Source: DASUPK01 sp963695675 (GTDB lineage Bacteria > Actinomycetota > Thermoleophilia > Solirubrobacterales > 70-9). From it: a stretch of 64,000 nt of DNA. Positions 17,862-26,398 of the stretch are shown piece after piece. The notes under the pieces are model-generated. The model was not told the DNA's origin. It worked only from the letters and a program-made list of their open reading frames with translations, and ran no database searches. Each line of letters opens with the position of its first letter. Position 1 is the first letter of the stretch. The translations under genes and the position numbers were made by a program. Location: NCBI GenBank assembly GCA_963695675.1, contig CAVOGY010000002.1, forward strand, positions 1 to 64,000, given 5' to 3'.

Positions 17862-19201
17862 GCGCGCCGCTCCAGCAGCGCCACACACTCGATGTGGGGC
17901 GTCTGGGGAAACATGTCGACGGGCTTCACCCGCCGCACCCTATAGCCGGCCTCCGAGAGCTGGGCAGCGTTCGGAGCGAGCGTTGTCGGATTGCAGGAGA
18001 CGTAGACGATGCGCGGGGCGTCGCACTCGATCAGCCTGCGGACGACCTTCTTGGAGAGGCCGGCCCGGGGTGGGTCGACGACGACGACGTCGGGGGCGCC
18101 GGCTTCGTCGAGCAGCGGACGGATCTCCTTGCGGGCGTCGCCCGCCCGGAAATGAGCGTTCTCGATGCCGTTGATGCGGGCGTTCTTCTCGGCGTCGGCG
18201 ATCGCGTCGGTGACGATCTCGATCCCCCAGACCCCGCCGGCGCGTCCGGCGAGGATGAGGCCGAGGGTGCCGATTCCGCAGAAGAGGTCGAAGACGCGCT
18301 CGCCTCCGCTCAGGGCCGCCATCTCCGCCGCGATCCTGTAGAGCCGTTCCGCCATCTCCGTGTTGGTCTGGAAGAACGCGTTGTGGGAAATCCGGAACCG
18401 GAGGCCGCAGAGCTCCTCCTCGAGGTGCTCGGCGCCGAGCACGCCGGTGGGGCCGTCGGTGCCGCCGCCGCTGCCCTCGACGATCGTGTGCAGGTCGACA
18501 GGAGGCCGCGGGATCTCGGTGGGCGAAGTGACCAGGCGGCTTTGCAGCTGGCCGGTCCGGCGGCCCTCACGGACGACCAGGTTGCGCAGCGCGCCGGAGC
18601 CCGAGCGGCGGTCGTAGGCCGGGACGCTCTCGGCTCCCGCCCAGTCACGGAGCTCGTTTCGCACCCGATTGTTGCGCTCGGAGGCGAGCTGGCAGTCCTC
18701 GGCGTCCACCACGAGGTCCCAGCGCCCGCGCGCGTGGAAGCCGAGCACCAGTTCGCCGTCGCGCTGGCCAAACGAGTACTCGAGCTTGTTGCGGTAGCGC
18801 CACTGCTCGACCGCCGGCTCGATCGGCTCGAGCTCGAATCCGTCGATTCCGCCGAGCCGGAGGAGCGCGTCCGCGACCTGCGAGCGCTTGTGGTGGAGCT
18901 GCTCTTCGTAGGCGAGGCCCTGCCAGGGCGCCCCGGGGCAGGGCGCGCCGCCATGGTCACATCGCGGCGGGACTCGATCGGGGGACTCGCGGACGATCTC
19001 CATCGTCGATGCCTCCGCGTATCCCTTCTTGGCGCGGGTCACCTCCGCCCGGACGCGGTCCCCTGGCAGCGCACCCGCGACGAAGACGACGTAGCCGTTT
19101 CGGCGGGCGACGCCCTTGCCGCCGTAGGCGAGCGACTCGACGTCGAGGGTGAGCAGCTCGCCGCGGGCCGGGCGCTCCCGGGTTGCCGTCCCGTCACCCA
19201 T
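17858..19201 (-). CDS. TRAM-domain RNA (uracil-5-)methyltransferase, RlmD/TrmA family
   Basis: 447 aa from ATG 19201. An N-terminal TRAM RNA-binding domain (LTLDVESLAYGGKGVARR) is followed by the Cys cluster region (PRCDHGGAPCPGAPWQ), then the Rossmann methyltransferase: HNAFFQTNTEMAERL, VFDLFCGIGTLGL, VVVDPPRAGLSKKVV and the catalytic VSCNPTTLA with the nucleophilic Cys. It makes 5-methyluridine in rRNA or tRNA with SAM. The Cys cluster seems incomplete compared with RlmD, so the target nucleotide is open. Its start codon faces that of the peptidase gene directly. Confidence 0.9.
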   Translation of the reverse strand: MGDGTATRERPARGELLTLDVESLAYGGKGVARRNGYVVFVAGALPGDRVRAEVTRAKKGYAEASTMEIVRESPDRVPPRCDHGGAPCPGAPWQGLAYEEQLHHKRSQVADALLRLGGIDGFELEPIEPAVEQWRYRNKLEYSFGQRDGELVLGFHARGRWDLVVDAEDCQLASERNNRVRNELRDWAGAESVPAYDRRSGSGALRNLVVREGRRTGQLQSRLVTSPTEIPRPPVDLHTIVEGSGGGTDGPTGVLGAEHLEEELCGLRFRISHNAFFQTNTEMAERLYRIAAEMAALSGGERVFDLFCGIGTLGLILAGRAGGVWGIEIVTDAIADAEKNARINGIENAHFRAGDARKEIRPLLDEAGAPDVVVVDPPRAGLSKKVVRRLIECDAPRIVYVSCNPTTLAPNAAQLSEAGYRVRRVKPVDMFPQTPHIECVALLERRA

Positions 19202-20711
19202 GGTCGGCTTATCGTTGCAGCCATTGGCCTGGGACCTCGACGAATACCGGCGCGAGGCGGAGCTCTTCACCGAGGAGATCAGTCGCGAGTACTACCTCCA
19301 TCTGGCCGGGCAGAAGCCCGACCTGGCGGTCGAGCCGATCTACGAGCGTCACGAGTCGCTCTTCGAGCGGGCGGCGGTGGAGCAGATCGGCGATCAAAGG
19401 AGGGCCGCCGAGGGCAACGAGGAGGTGCGGCTGCGCTACCTCCATCAGTTTGCGCTCGATGGCCACCTCGGGGCGGCCACGCGGACGCTCGACGCCCGGT
19501 TGGCCGAGCTCGAGACATCTCTCGAGGTCGAGGTCGCCGGGGAGACGATTCCGTACCGGATGGCGCCGGTCGAACAGGCGAACGAGCCCGATGCCGGCCG
19601 GCGCGGCGAGATCGAGTCGGCGCGCAACGAGGTGCTCGCGGAGCGGCTCAATCCGCTTCACCTCGAGGGCCTCGAGCTCACCCACGCGGCCTGCACCGAG
19701 CTCGGCTGGCCCTCCTACCTCGATGCGTACTCGGAGGTTCGGGCGCTCGACCTGAGGGGGCTTGCCGCGGAGATGGAGCGATTCGCCCAGGCCACCAAAG
19801 GCGGCTACGCCGCGACCATCGACCCTGAGCTGGAGCGAACCGTCGGCCTGCCGCTGGCGGGGGTCCGGCGATCGGATCTGGCGCGGTTCTTTCGGGCGCC
19901 GCACCTTGATGGGCTCTTCCCCGGCGAGCGAATGGTCCCGGCGCTTCGCGAGACGCTCGCGGGGCTCGGCATCGACCTGGATGCGCAGTCGAACGTCACC
20001 CTGGACACGGAGGCGCGACCGACAAAGAGCCCGCGGGCGTTCTGCTCGATCCCGCGGGTTCCGGCGGAGGTCTATCTGGTGATGCCGCCGATCGGCGGCC
20101 GGGAGGACTATGCGGCGCTTTTCCACGAGGCCGGGCACGCCGAGCACTACGGCTGCACCGATGCGAGCCTTCCCTTCGAATTCCGCCACCTGGGAGACAA
20201 CTCCGTCACCGAGTCGTTTGCCTTCCTGCTCGAGGGGCTGACGGCGAACCCTCTCTGGCTCGAGAAGATCCTGGGGGCGGAGGGGGCCGAGGCCGCGATC
20301 GAGCACGCACGCGCGGCCAGGCTGGTATTTCTGCGCCGCTACTCGGCGAAGATCGCCTACGAGGTCGAGCTCCACGGGCCTGGTGCCGATCTCACCGCGA
20401 TGCCGGAGCGCTACGCGAGCCTGCTCACCGATCGGGTCGGGGTCGCCTGGCCGCGGGAGAGCTGGCTCTCCGACGTCGATTCGGGGTTCTACGTCGCCTG
20501 CTACCTCCGCGCCTGGGCGCTGGAGCTCGATTGGCGCCGGGAGCTGCAGGAGCGCTTCGGTGCGGATTGGTTCGCGAGCCGCGAGGCGGGCGAGTGGCTG
20601 CGAGGCTTGTGGGCGCGCGGTCAGGAGCTGGACGCGGACCGGCTACTCGCCGAGAGCACGGGCCGGGCGATCGATTTCAACAATCTCGCCGCGGAGCTGG
20701 TCGGCGTATAG
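19200..20711 (+). CDS. M3-like zinc peptidase (oligoendopeptidase-related)
   Basis: 503 aa from ATG 19200; a TTG at about 19214 (MQPLAWDLDEYR) would avoid the overlap with the divergent gene. The protein is mostly helical. The zinc motif is FHEAGHAEHYG (HExGH) near residue 310, and the third ligand Glu is in NSVTESFAFLLEGL about 25 residues later, giving a gluzincin site. The region VYLVMPPIGGREDYAAL precedes it as in M3-type metallopeptidases. It probably degrades oligopeptides in the cytoplasm, as no signal peptide is seen. Confidence 0.8.
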   Translation: MVGLSLQPLAWDLDEYRREAELFTEEISREYYLHLAGQKPDLAVEPIYERHESLFERAAVEQIGDQRRAAEGNEEVRLRYLHQFALDGHLGAATRTLDARLAELETSLEVEVAGETIPYRMAPVEQANEPDAGRRGEIESARNEVLAERLNPLHLEGLELTHAACTELGWPSYLDAYSEVRALDLRGLAAEMERFAQATKGGYAATIDPELERTVGLPLAGVRRSDLARFFRAPHLDGLFPGERMVPALRETLAGLGIDLDAQSNVTLDTEARPTKSPRAFCSIPRVPAEVYLVMPPIGGREDYAALFHEAGHAEHYGCTDASLPFEFRHLGDNSVTESFAFLLEGLTANPLWLEKILGAEGAEAAIEHARAARLVFLRRYSAKIAYEVELHGPGADLTAMPERYASLLTDRVGVAWPRESWLSDVDSGFYVACYLRAWALELDWRRELQERFGADWFASREAGEWLRGLWARGQELDADRLLAESTGRAIDFNNLAAELVGV

Positions 20712-20757
20712 GCTTTCGCCGCACTTTGCGGGAAGAAACCCCGAGAGGAGGTCCAAG

Positions 20758-21072
20758 GTGGAATCAAGCGAGACCAGTGGCATGAGGGATCAGGTGCAGA
20801 AGGCGATCGACGATCTGCGGGCGGCCGGCGAGAAGGCGACCGGCGACGTGCGCTCAGGCATCGATTCGGCCGTGGCGCGGCTGAAGGACGTGTCAGGCGA
20901 GGCCAGCTCACGCGCTCAGGATCAGGTTTCGAGCTGGCGCGACACCCTGGACAAGGCGACGGCGGACGTGCGCAAAGAGCTCGCCAAGCTTGCGATCCGC
21001 GCGCAGACCTCGGTGGAGGCCCTCGACGAGCTCACCGTTGAGATCGATGAGCGCCGCAAGGCGTTGCAGTAG
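20758..21072 (+). CDS. Phasin-like coiled-coil protein
   Basis: 104 aa from GTG 20758, with a strong ribosome site GAGAGGAGG at 20743-20751. The sequence is almost entirely amphipathic helix with heptad-like repeats (VQKAIDDLRAAGEK, VARLKDVSGEA, WRDTLDKATADVRKELAKL). Such proteins coat polyhydroxyalkanoate or lipid granules, or act as stress-associated helical proteins. Its stop abuts the stop of the convergent helical protein at 21073 with no gap. No PHA synthase is present in the window, so the phasin name is tentative. Confidence 0.6.
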   Translation: MESSETSGMRDQVQKAIDDLRAAGEKATGDVRSGIDSAVARLKDVSGEASSRAQDQVSSWRDTLDKATADVRKELAKLAIRAQTSVEALDELTVEIDERRKALQ

Positions 21073-21630
21073 TCAGTCCTGAAGCTTGCGGTCGACCGCG
21101 CGCAGCACACCCTTGCGCGCCTTGTTGCGGCGCTCGTAGTCGCGGACCCTGCGGAGCTCCGCGCGGCTGAGCTCCTGTATCCGGCGATCGATCTGGCGGG
21201 TCGAGAGCTGGTCATAGGCGGTGATGGGGAAGCCGGGCATGCGCGCGGCGCGGCGGACCCTGTCGGCGCCCGCGAGCGGCCGCTCAACCGCTACGACGGC
21301 CCTCTTCCGGGCCCCCTCGGCGCGGTCGCCGACCTGTCGGCGGGCCCTCTCCGGCATCTCGCGGAGCTGTGAGAGCAGTCGCTCGAGCTGGCTGAGCAGG
21401 TCGTCGGCCTGGTCGCGCCCGCGCATCACCAGCCGGCTCACCATCTCCTCCGCGTCGCCTCGTGTCATCCGGCCACGCCGTACGGCGTCGTCAACCACCT
21501 CCTGGAGCCGATCCCGCGGGATCGTGACGGTCTTCTCGAGCGCCTCACGGAAGGCCTGGAGACTCTGCTCCGCCCGTGAGCTGTCCTCGGGCCGCGCGCT
21601 CTCCTCTTTCTCCGTCGACGCCGTAGCCAT
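21073..21630 (-). CDS. Phasin/granule-associated-like helical protein
   Basis: 185 aa. The first 100 residues are coiled coil with a pattern typical of PHA granule-associated proteins (LQAFREALEKTVTIPRDRLQEVVDDAV, shortened here to the first part: LQAFREALEKTVTIPRD). The rest is rich in Arg and Glu and ends with YDQLSTRQIDRRIQEL and a basic tail that could bind nucleic acid. It is convergent with, and directly abuts, the other helical protein gene. The two may act together; no catalytic motif is present. Confidence 0.6.
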   Translation of the reverse strand: MATASTEKEESARPEDSSRAEQSLQAFREALEKTVTIPRDRLQEVVDDAVRRGRMTRGDAEEMVSRLVMRGRDQADDLLSQLERLLSQLREMPERARRQVGDRAEGARKRAVVAVERPLAGADRVRRAARMPGFPITAYDQLSTRQIDRRIQELSRAELRRVRDYERRNKARKGVLRAVDRKLQD

Positions 21631-21638
21631 CGCTCGGA

Positions 21639-22458
21639 CTATCCCACAGTTGAGAACTTTCCAAGCACAGGGTTGTGGTCGGCGAGCCGGATCTGCAGAC
21701 CGGTTGCGGGATCGATCAGGTCGCGCGCCTCGGGAGGTAGCGCCGCTGGGTGCTCGATCACTTCCAGGCCGCGAACCAGCAGGTGGCTGAGGCGGTCCGG
21801 GGCGGTGCGCGGCGCGAGGCCGTAGCTCTGCTCGAGCCGGTCGAAGACGTCGCTCGCCTTCGGCCTCACGTTGAAGTCGCCGCCGAAGATCAGTGGGTCC
21901 GAACCGGCGAATCGGGTCGCGTGCTCTGCGGCGTCGAGCAGCTCGCGCTCCGCCGAGGACGGCTTGGTGCTGACGTGCAGGTTCGCCACGCAGAGACCGG
22001 AGTCCGTGCGGGTCAGCGCCATGACGCGGGTCTCGGGGCGGCGCGTCAGGACCTCGCGGCGATGCTCCGCGATCGATCCGGCGCCCGGCCGGATCAGGGT
22101 GGTGTTGGAGCCGCCCTCCCAGGCGCCGAGCAGATCAGGGCGCCAGCGGCCGATCAGGGATGTCAGGGGCTGCAGCCAGTTGCGCCCAGCTGAGCGCGCG
22201 GTGGGCCTGGGCGCCGCACGCTTTTGCCATGCGGCTCTTCCAGCCCGGCGGGAACTCCTGGAAGAGCGCGATGTCCCAGTCGATGCCGCGGATCAACGAG
22301 GCGAAGGCGTCGAACAGGTCCCAGTTCGTCTGCTCGTACTCCATCCCGCGGCGTGGGCCGCGGCGGAAGTTGCCCTTGTGGGCTCGCACCTGGAGCTCCG
22401 GCTCGGGCGGCCAGTCGCGGCCGTGGAACAAGTTCCATGTCATTGCGGTGATCTGCAC
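21639..22458 (-). CDS. Endonuclease/exonuclease/phosphatase-family protein, frameshifted
   Basis: About 270 aa. GTG 22458 gives MQITAMTWNLFHGRDW; ATG 22443 is the alternative. The metal motifs are TWNLFHGR, DIALFQEFPP (metal Glu), FGGDFNVRP and LADHNPVLG (catalytic His), so the DNase I/exonuclease III fold is complete. The frame breaks between about 22170 and 22200; the downstream part resumes as SLIGRWRPDLLGAWEGG. Members hydrolyse phosphodiesters in nucleic acids or phospholipids; the substrate is not predictable. The gene is divergent from argF with 21 bp between starts. Confidence 0.8.
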
Positions 22459-22479
22459 GTGCGTAGTATCGGCGGGCCC

Positions 22480-23383
22480 ATGGCGCCACCGACCGCGCAC
22501 CTTCCGGCAAGCCACTTCCTCACCGGCGAGGAGCTCGACGGTGAGGAGCTCAGCGCGCTGCTCGAGCGCGCCGAGGAGCTCAAGCGCGGACGCGAGCGGG
22601 GGGAGGGTGGCGATTCGCTCGCCGGCCGCTCCGTGGCTCTTGTCTTCGAGAAGCCGTCGACGCGCACCCGGGTGTCGTTCGAGGTCGGGGTGGCCGAGCT
22701 GGGCGGGACGCCGGTGGTCCTGCGAGGCGATGAGCTGCAGCTGACCCGCGGCGAGTCGTTCGGCGACACCGGGCGCGTTCTCTCCCGATACGTGCAGCGG
22801 CATCGTGATCCGCTCGGGATCCGATGAGCGGGTCAGGGAGCTGGCGGACGGCGCCTCGGTCCCGGTGGTGAACGGCCTGACGCCCGGCCACCATCCGTGC
22901 CAGGCGCTGGCGGACCTGCTCACGCTGAGGGAGCGGTTCGGCGAGTTGGAGGGGCTGCGGCTCGCCTATGTCGGGGACGGGAACAACGTGGCGCGCTCTC
23001 TCTCGATCCTGGGGCGAACCGCCGGCATGGAGGTCGTGATCGCGAGCCCGGACGGCTACGGGATCGAGGGCGACCTGGCGGAGCTCACCGACGATCCGCG
23101 CGCTGCCGTGTCCGAGGCCGACGCGATCTACACCGACGTCTGGGTGAGCATGGGGGACGAGGACGAGGCCGAGCGCCGGCGCCGCGACCTGGCGCCCTAC
23201 CAGGTGAACGACGAGCTGCTCGCCGCCGCGTCGGAACGCGCGATCGCCCTGCACTGCCTGCCGGCGCATCCCGGCGAGGAGATCACGGCCGAGGTCCTCT
23301 ACGGAGAACGCTCGGCCGTCTGGGACCAGGCCGAGAACCGCCTGCACACGCAGAAGGCGCTGCTCGAGCGGCTTCTGGCTTAG
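22480..23383 (+). CDS. argF: Ornithine carbamoyltransferase, one frameshift
   Basis: About 300 aa from ATG 22480. The carbamoyl-phosphate site is EKPSTRTRVSFE, followed by GDELQLTRGESFGDTGRVLSR, ornithine-site NGLTPGHHPCQALADLL, and the C-terminal HCLPAHPGEE with the active Cys. The frame breaks near 22800: dropping one C gives IVIRSGSDERVRELA. It forms citrulline from ornithine in arginine synthesis. It stands alone without other arg genes, next to tRNA-Glu. As a core gene, its frameshift is good evidence for sequence error rather than loss. Confidence 0.9.
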
Positions 23384-23416
23384 GCCGAACCTGTGCCGAC
23401 CTAAGATCAGCTATGC

Positions 23417-23488
23417 GGCCCCGTGGTGTAACGGTTAGCACGCGAGGTTTTCAACCTCGTAGCGCGGGTTCGACTCCCGCCGGGGCTA
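23417..23488 (+). tRNA. tRNA-Glu(TTC)
   Basis: 72 nt cloverleaf: acceptor GGCCCCG/CGGGGCT (first pair G-U), D stem GTGT/GCAC, anticodon stem CGAGG/CCTCG with loop TTTTCAA, so anticodon TTC, T stem GCGGG/CCCGC with loop TTCGACT. No CCA is encoded. Confidence 0.95.
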
Positions 23489-23517
23489 TTTAGAGGACTC
23501 AGTAGCCTCAGCTCGCG

Positions 23518-24273
23518 GTGCTTCCCGAGATCCACATCGGACCCCTCACCCTGCAGACCTTCGGGATCTGCTTCGCGCTTGCCTTCCTCGCCGCGGGCGC
23601 AGTGGTCTGGCGCCGCTTCGAGGAGCTCGGCAAGCCCGTCGACTGGGCCTATGAGATGGGCTTCGCGGCCCTGGTCGGCGGCCTGATCGGCGCCCGCCTC
23701 GATTTCATCCTCGAGAACTACAGCGACGTCAAGGGCGACCTGCTCGGCAACATCTTCTCCGGCTCCGGACTGGTCTGGTACGGCGGCGCGATCGGGGGCG
23801 CGATCGGCGTCTTCCTCTGGGCCTGGTGGCGCGGCTACCTCACGCTCGCCCTACTCGACGTGGCGGCACCCGCGCTCGCGGTCGGCTACGCGATCGGCCG
23901 CTGCGGCTGCCAGGTCTCGGGCGACGGTGACTACGGCAAGGCCTGGGACGGCCCCTGGGCGATGGCCTATCCGGACGGCACCAAGCCGATCGACCAGACC
24001 GTCCATCCCACCCCGGTCTACGAGACCCTGGCGATGGGACTGGTCGCCCTTCTGCTCTGGCGTCTCCGCGACCGCCTCACCAACGGCCTGCTCTTCGCCC
24101 TCTACCTGCTGCTCGCCGGGACCGAGCGCTTCCTGGTCGAGTTCATCCGTCGTAACGAAGACGTCGCTCTCGGACTCACCCAGGCTCAGCTGATCAGCCT
24201 GGCGATGATGATCGCGGGTGGCGTCTGGCTCGCCCTGGCGTTCCGCCGGGCCCCGCGTCCCGCCCCGGCCTGA
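23518..24273 (+). CDS. lgt: Prolipoprotein diacylglyceryl transferase
   Basis: 251 aa, GTG start at 23518. Seven membrane helices. The Lgt signature is GRCGCQVSGDGDYG near residues 125-138 (GRxGNFxNxE-like region), with the earlier ARLDFILEN, HPTPVYETL, and the C-terminal ERFLVEFIR. It moves diacylglycerol from phosphatidylglycerol onto the lipobox Cys of prelipoproteins, such as the transporter binding proteins further along this window. A bidirectional terminator follows. Confidence 0.95.
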   Translation: MLPEIHIGPLTLQTFGICFALAFLAAGAVVWRRFEELGKPVDWAYEMGFAALVGGLIGARLDFILENYSDVKGDLLGNIFSGSGLVWYGGAIGGAIGVFLWAWWRGYLTLALLDVAAPALAVGYAIGRCGCQVSGDGDYGKAWDGPWAMAYPDGTKPIDQTVHPTPVYETLAMGLVALLLWRLRDRLTNGLLFALYLLLAGTERFLVEFIRRNEDVALGLTQAQLISLAMMIAGGVWLALAFRRAPRPAPA

Positions 24274-24310
24274 GCGCCACGCCAAGGGGGACGAGGCGGA
24301 GGAGGGTGGG

Positions 24311-24329
24311 ACTCCGACGATTCGTCGGA
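24311..24329. terminator. Bidirectional hairpin between lgt and the SDR gene
   Basis: Perfect inverted repeat CTCCGACG-att-CGTCGGAG between two convergent genes, 38 bp after the lgt stop and 12 bp from the SDR stop. Confidence 0.6.
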
Positions 24330-24340
24330 GGAGCTCTGAC

Positions 24341-25093
24341 CTAGATCGAGCGGAGCAGGCCGCCATCGAGCGGGATCACGGCTCCCGTGAGATAGGCGGC
24401 CCGCTCCGAGCACAGGAACGCGACCAGGTCGCCGTACTCCTCCGGCTTTCCCAGCCGCCCAACGGGGACCTCCTGCCTAGCCGCCGCCTCGGCCTGCTCC
24501 AGCGATCCGTCGCTGCTGGCGAGGCGGTCGGTTGCGAACCTACCGGTTGCCACGGTGTTGACGGTGATTCCGTCGCCCGCCACCTCGTCCGCCAGGGTCT
24601 TGAACAGCCCGAGGGCCGCCATCCGGTTGGCGTTGGAGAGCGCGAGTCCGGGCAGGGGCTCACGAATCGAAGTCGAGGAGACGTTCACGATCCTGCCCCA
24701 GCCGCGCTCTCGCATTCCGGGCAGCACCTCCTCGATCAGGACGCGCGGGGCGAGCACAAGCGAGCGGAAAGCGGCCTCCCACTCCTCCAGTGGATTGTCC
24801 AATGCTCCTCCGAGCGGCGGGCCGCCCGTGTTGGTGACCAGCATCTCAACGGGACCGAGAGCGCCCGCGACTTCGCCCGGCAGGCCCCGCAGCCGGCCGA
24901 GATCTCCTGTGTCCGCCTGAAAGACGCTCACCTCCCCGTCGAGCTCCTCCGCCGCGGCCTGGAGGGCATCCTCCGAGCGGCTCGTGATCGCAACCCGTGC
25001 TCCCTCGCGCGCGAGCGCGCCGGCGATGCCCTTGCCGATCCCGCGGCTGGCGGCCATCACCAGGGCCACGCGGCCCTCGATCCCTAGGTCCAC
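24341..25093 (-). CDS. Short-chain dehydrogenase/reductase lacking the usual Tyr-x3-Lys
   Basis: 250 aa from GTG 25093. The fold is clear: cofactor motif ALVMAASRGIGKGIA (TGxxxGxG with Ala for Gly), DTGDLGRLR, LVTNTGGPPLG (NNAG region) and RIVNVSSTS with the Ser. Where the catalytic Tyr-x3-Lys should be, the text reads GLALSNANRMAALGLFKTLA, so Tyr is replaced. A distinct SDR subgroup with SN-x2-R at this place is known by sequence; its chemistry is less certain. The start overlaps the preceding gene by 10 bp. Confidence 0.85.
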   Translation of the reverse strand: MDLGIEGRVALVMAASRGIGKGIAGALAREGARVAITSRSEDALQAAAEELDGEVSVFQADTGDLGRLRGLPGEVAGALGPVEMLVTNTGGPPLGGALDNPLEEWEAAFRSLVLAPRVLIEEVLPGMRERGWGRIVNVSSTSIREPLPGLALSNANRMAALGLFKTLADEVAGDGITVNTVATGRFATDRLASSDGSLEQAEAAARQEVPVGRLGKPEEYGDLVAFLCSERAAYLTGAVIPLDGGLLRSI

Positions 25094-25428
25094 AGCACGC
25101 CCTGAGGCCGCCTCGCCAGCCAGCCGCACCAGGCGGCGAAGGCGGCGATCGCGATCGCAACGCCCAGCCAGTGGACGCCGGCCACCACCGCCACCACGCT
25201 CGGGATGCCCGCGAGCACCGCACCGAGCATCACCCACCTGACGCTGAGGTGGAGCACCCACGCCGTGAGGGCCGCACAGCCCAGCCAAGCGGCGGGCCCG
25301 GTCACCCACCCCCAGTCGTCGAAGAAGGAATGCGGCAGCGCCACGGCCAGCACAAGCGAGATCGCCGTGACCAAGAGCACCTGCACGGCCGCTGCCCGCC
25401 AGAGAATCGAGCGGTCCATCGCCGCCAT
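25084..25428 (-). CDS. Small hypothetical membrane protein, four helices
   Basis: 114 aa. Four hydrophobic segments at about residues 10-32, 42-60, 62-86 and 88-104 with short loops, and a basic C-terminus (ARRPQGVLWT). No motif or family was recognised. It overlaps the start of the SDR gene, so the two are translationally coupled. Confidence 0.6.
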   Translation of the reverse strand: MAAMDRSILWRAAAVQVLLVTAISLVLAVALPHSFFDDWGWVTGPAAWLGCAALTAWVLHLSVRWVMLGAVLAGIPSVVAVVAGVHWLGVAIAIAAFAAWCGWLARRPQGVLWT

Positions 25429-25528
25429 TCTGGCAGCGGCCAGCTTGCGCCGCCCTACCCGGTCAGCTTGCGTCGGTTCCCTCGACCCGGTCGGATCGCC
25501 TGACAGCCGCCATAATCGACTGCGACCA

Positions 25529-25601
25529 GGGCGGTTAGCTCAGTTGGGAGAGCATCTCGTTTACACCGAGAAGGTCGCCGGTTCGAGCCCGGCACCGCCC
25601 A
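25529..25601 (+). tRNA. tRNA-Val(TAC)
   Basis: 73 nt cloverleaf: acceptor GGGCGGT/ACCGCCC, anticodon stem TCTCG/CGAGA with loop TTTACAC, so anticodon TAC, T arm CGCCGGTTCGAGCCCGGC, discriminator A. No CCA is encoded. Confidence 0.95.
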
Positions 25602-25604
25602 TCC

Positions 25605-25629
25605 GATTGCGAGCCCTCCCTCCGGGTAT
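25605..25629 (+). promoter_or_regulatory. Possible sigma-B/F-type promoter for the 45-aa membrane protein
   Basis: GATTGC (25605-25610), 13 bp spacer, GGGTAT (25624-25629). It resembles GTTT-N12-15-GGGTAT with one mismatch in the -35. A start about 7 bp later would leave a 35-nt leader. Weak evidence alone. Confidence 0.35.
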
Positions 25630-25670
25630 ACGTGCGGCGACATGCCAGGCCACGGAAGGAGGGAAATTTC

Positions 25671-25808
25671 ATGTTGTGGCTGATTGCAGGGATAGTCCTG
25701 CTGATCATCGCGATCGCGGGCGGTGCCATCGTGCATCCCATCCTCTTCGCGCTAGCCATCGTCGCGCTCGTGATTTTCTTCATGGGACGCGGCACACGGA
25801 CCGTCTGA
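25671..25808 (+). CDS. 45-aa hydrophobic protein, Lmo0937/DUF5670-like
   Basis: 45 aa, ATG 25671, preceded by GGAAGGAGGG at 25654-25663. It is nearly all membrane: MLWLIAGIVLLIIAIAGGA, then HPILFALAIVALVIFFM, ending in the basic GRGTRTV. Two short helices split by VHP match the layout of the small Lmo0937-type proteins, often tied to general stress regulons. A hairpin follows closely, so it is a single-gene transcript. Function unknown. Confidence 0.65.
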   Translation: MLWLIAGIVLLIIAIAGGAIVHPILFALAIVALVIFFMGRGTRTV

Positions 25809-25814
25809 ACATCC

Positions 25815-25868
25815 CTGCGCTTGGGGGAGTACAGGTAGGTGGTTGCCCGACTCCTCCCCCTTCGCGCA
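25815..25868 (+). terminator. Hairpin after the 45-aa protein gene
   Basis: TGCGC-TTGGGGGAG pairs with CTCCTCCCCC-TTCGCGCA across a loop of about 18 nt. The outer TGCGC/GCGCA pairing strengthens it. Confidence 0.5.
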
Positions 25869-26011
25869 TGGGCTAGTTCAGCTTCATCACCGGGCTGGCG
25901 TACTCGACGTCGCCCGCGGGCGGCTGATCGTCCCGGCGCCGTTGTGGGCGGTCTGCTTCGGCATCTCCTGCGATAGGTTGCCCTTGGACGGACGAAGGTG
26001 AAGGAGGAGCC

Positions 26012-26398
26012 TTGGACGCAGCCCAGCTGAAGCGCATCCCGCTGTTCTCGGATGCCTCCGATGACGAGCTCAGGCGGGTAGCGGTTTTCGCCCAGCTGAA
26101 GGAGGTTCCGGAGGGGGAGGTGGTGATCGAGGAGGGAGGATTCTCGCGCGAGCTGCTCGCGATCGAGGAAGGCACGGCGGAGGTGACCCGCGATGGTGAT
26201 CACATCGCCGACCTCGGCCCGGGCGACATCTTCGGAGAAGCAGGGATGCTCGACGACGAGATGCGCAGCGCGACCGTCACCGCGACCTCGAGGCTGCGGT
26301 TGATCAGCATCGGCCACTTCGAGGTGAAGAAGCTGAAGAAGGATGCGCCAGAGGTCTACGCGCGGATCGAGGCCCTGGTCGAGGAGCGCAAGTCCTAG
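26012..26398 (+). CDS. Cyclic-nucleotide-binding (Crp-like sensor) domain protein without HTH
   Basis: 128 aa, TTG start at 26012 after the ribosome site GGAGG. The whole protein is one cNMP-binding beta-roll: IPLFSDASDDELRRVA at the start, PEGEVVIEEGGFSRELLAIEEG, and the phosphate-binding cassette-like GPGDIFGEAGMLDDEMRSATV (shortened: GDIFGEAGMLDDEMRSA). The canonical ligand-contacting Arg-Ser is represented by MRSATV. No DNA-binding domain is attached, so it is not a Crp regulator; a sensor or regulatory partner is more likely. Stops overlap with the convergent FAH-family gene. Confidence 0.8.
   Translation: MDAAQLKRIPLFSDASDDELRRVAVFAQLKEVPEGEVVIEEGGFSRELLAIEEGTAEVTRDGDHIADLGPGDIFGEAGMLDDEMRSATVTATSRLRLISIGHFEVKKLKKDAPEVYARIEALVEERKS

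Noticed and set aside
17894..19828. Long plus-strand open frame opposite the RNA methyltransferase
   Set aside because: Antisense shadow; the minus-strand protein has complete methyltransferase motifs.
25873..26011. Short minus-strand peptide ending VEYASPVMKLN before the cNMP-binding gene
   Set aside because: It would need a frameshift and has its Shine-Dalgarno-like bases too close to the only ATG; not supportable.
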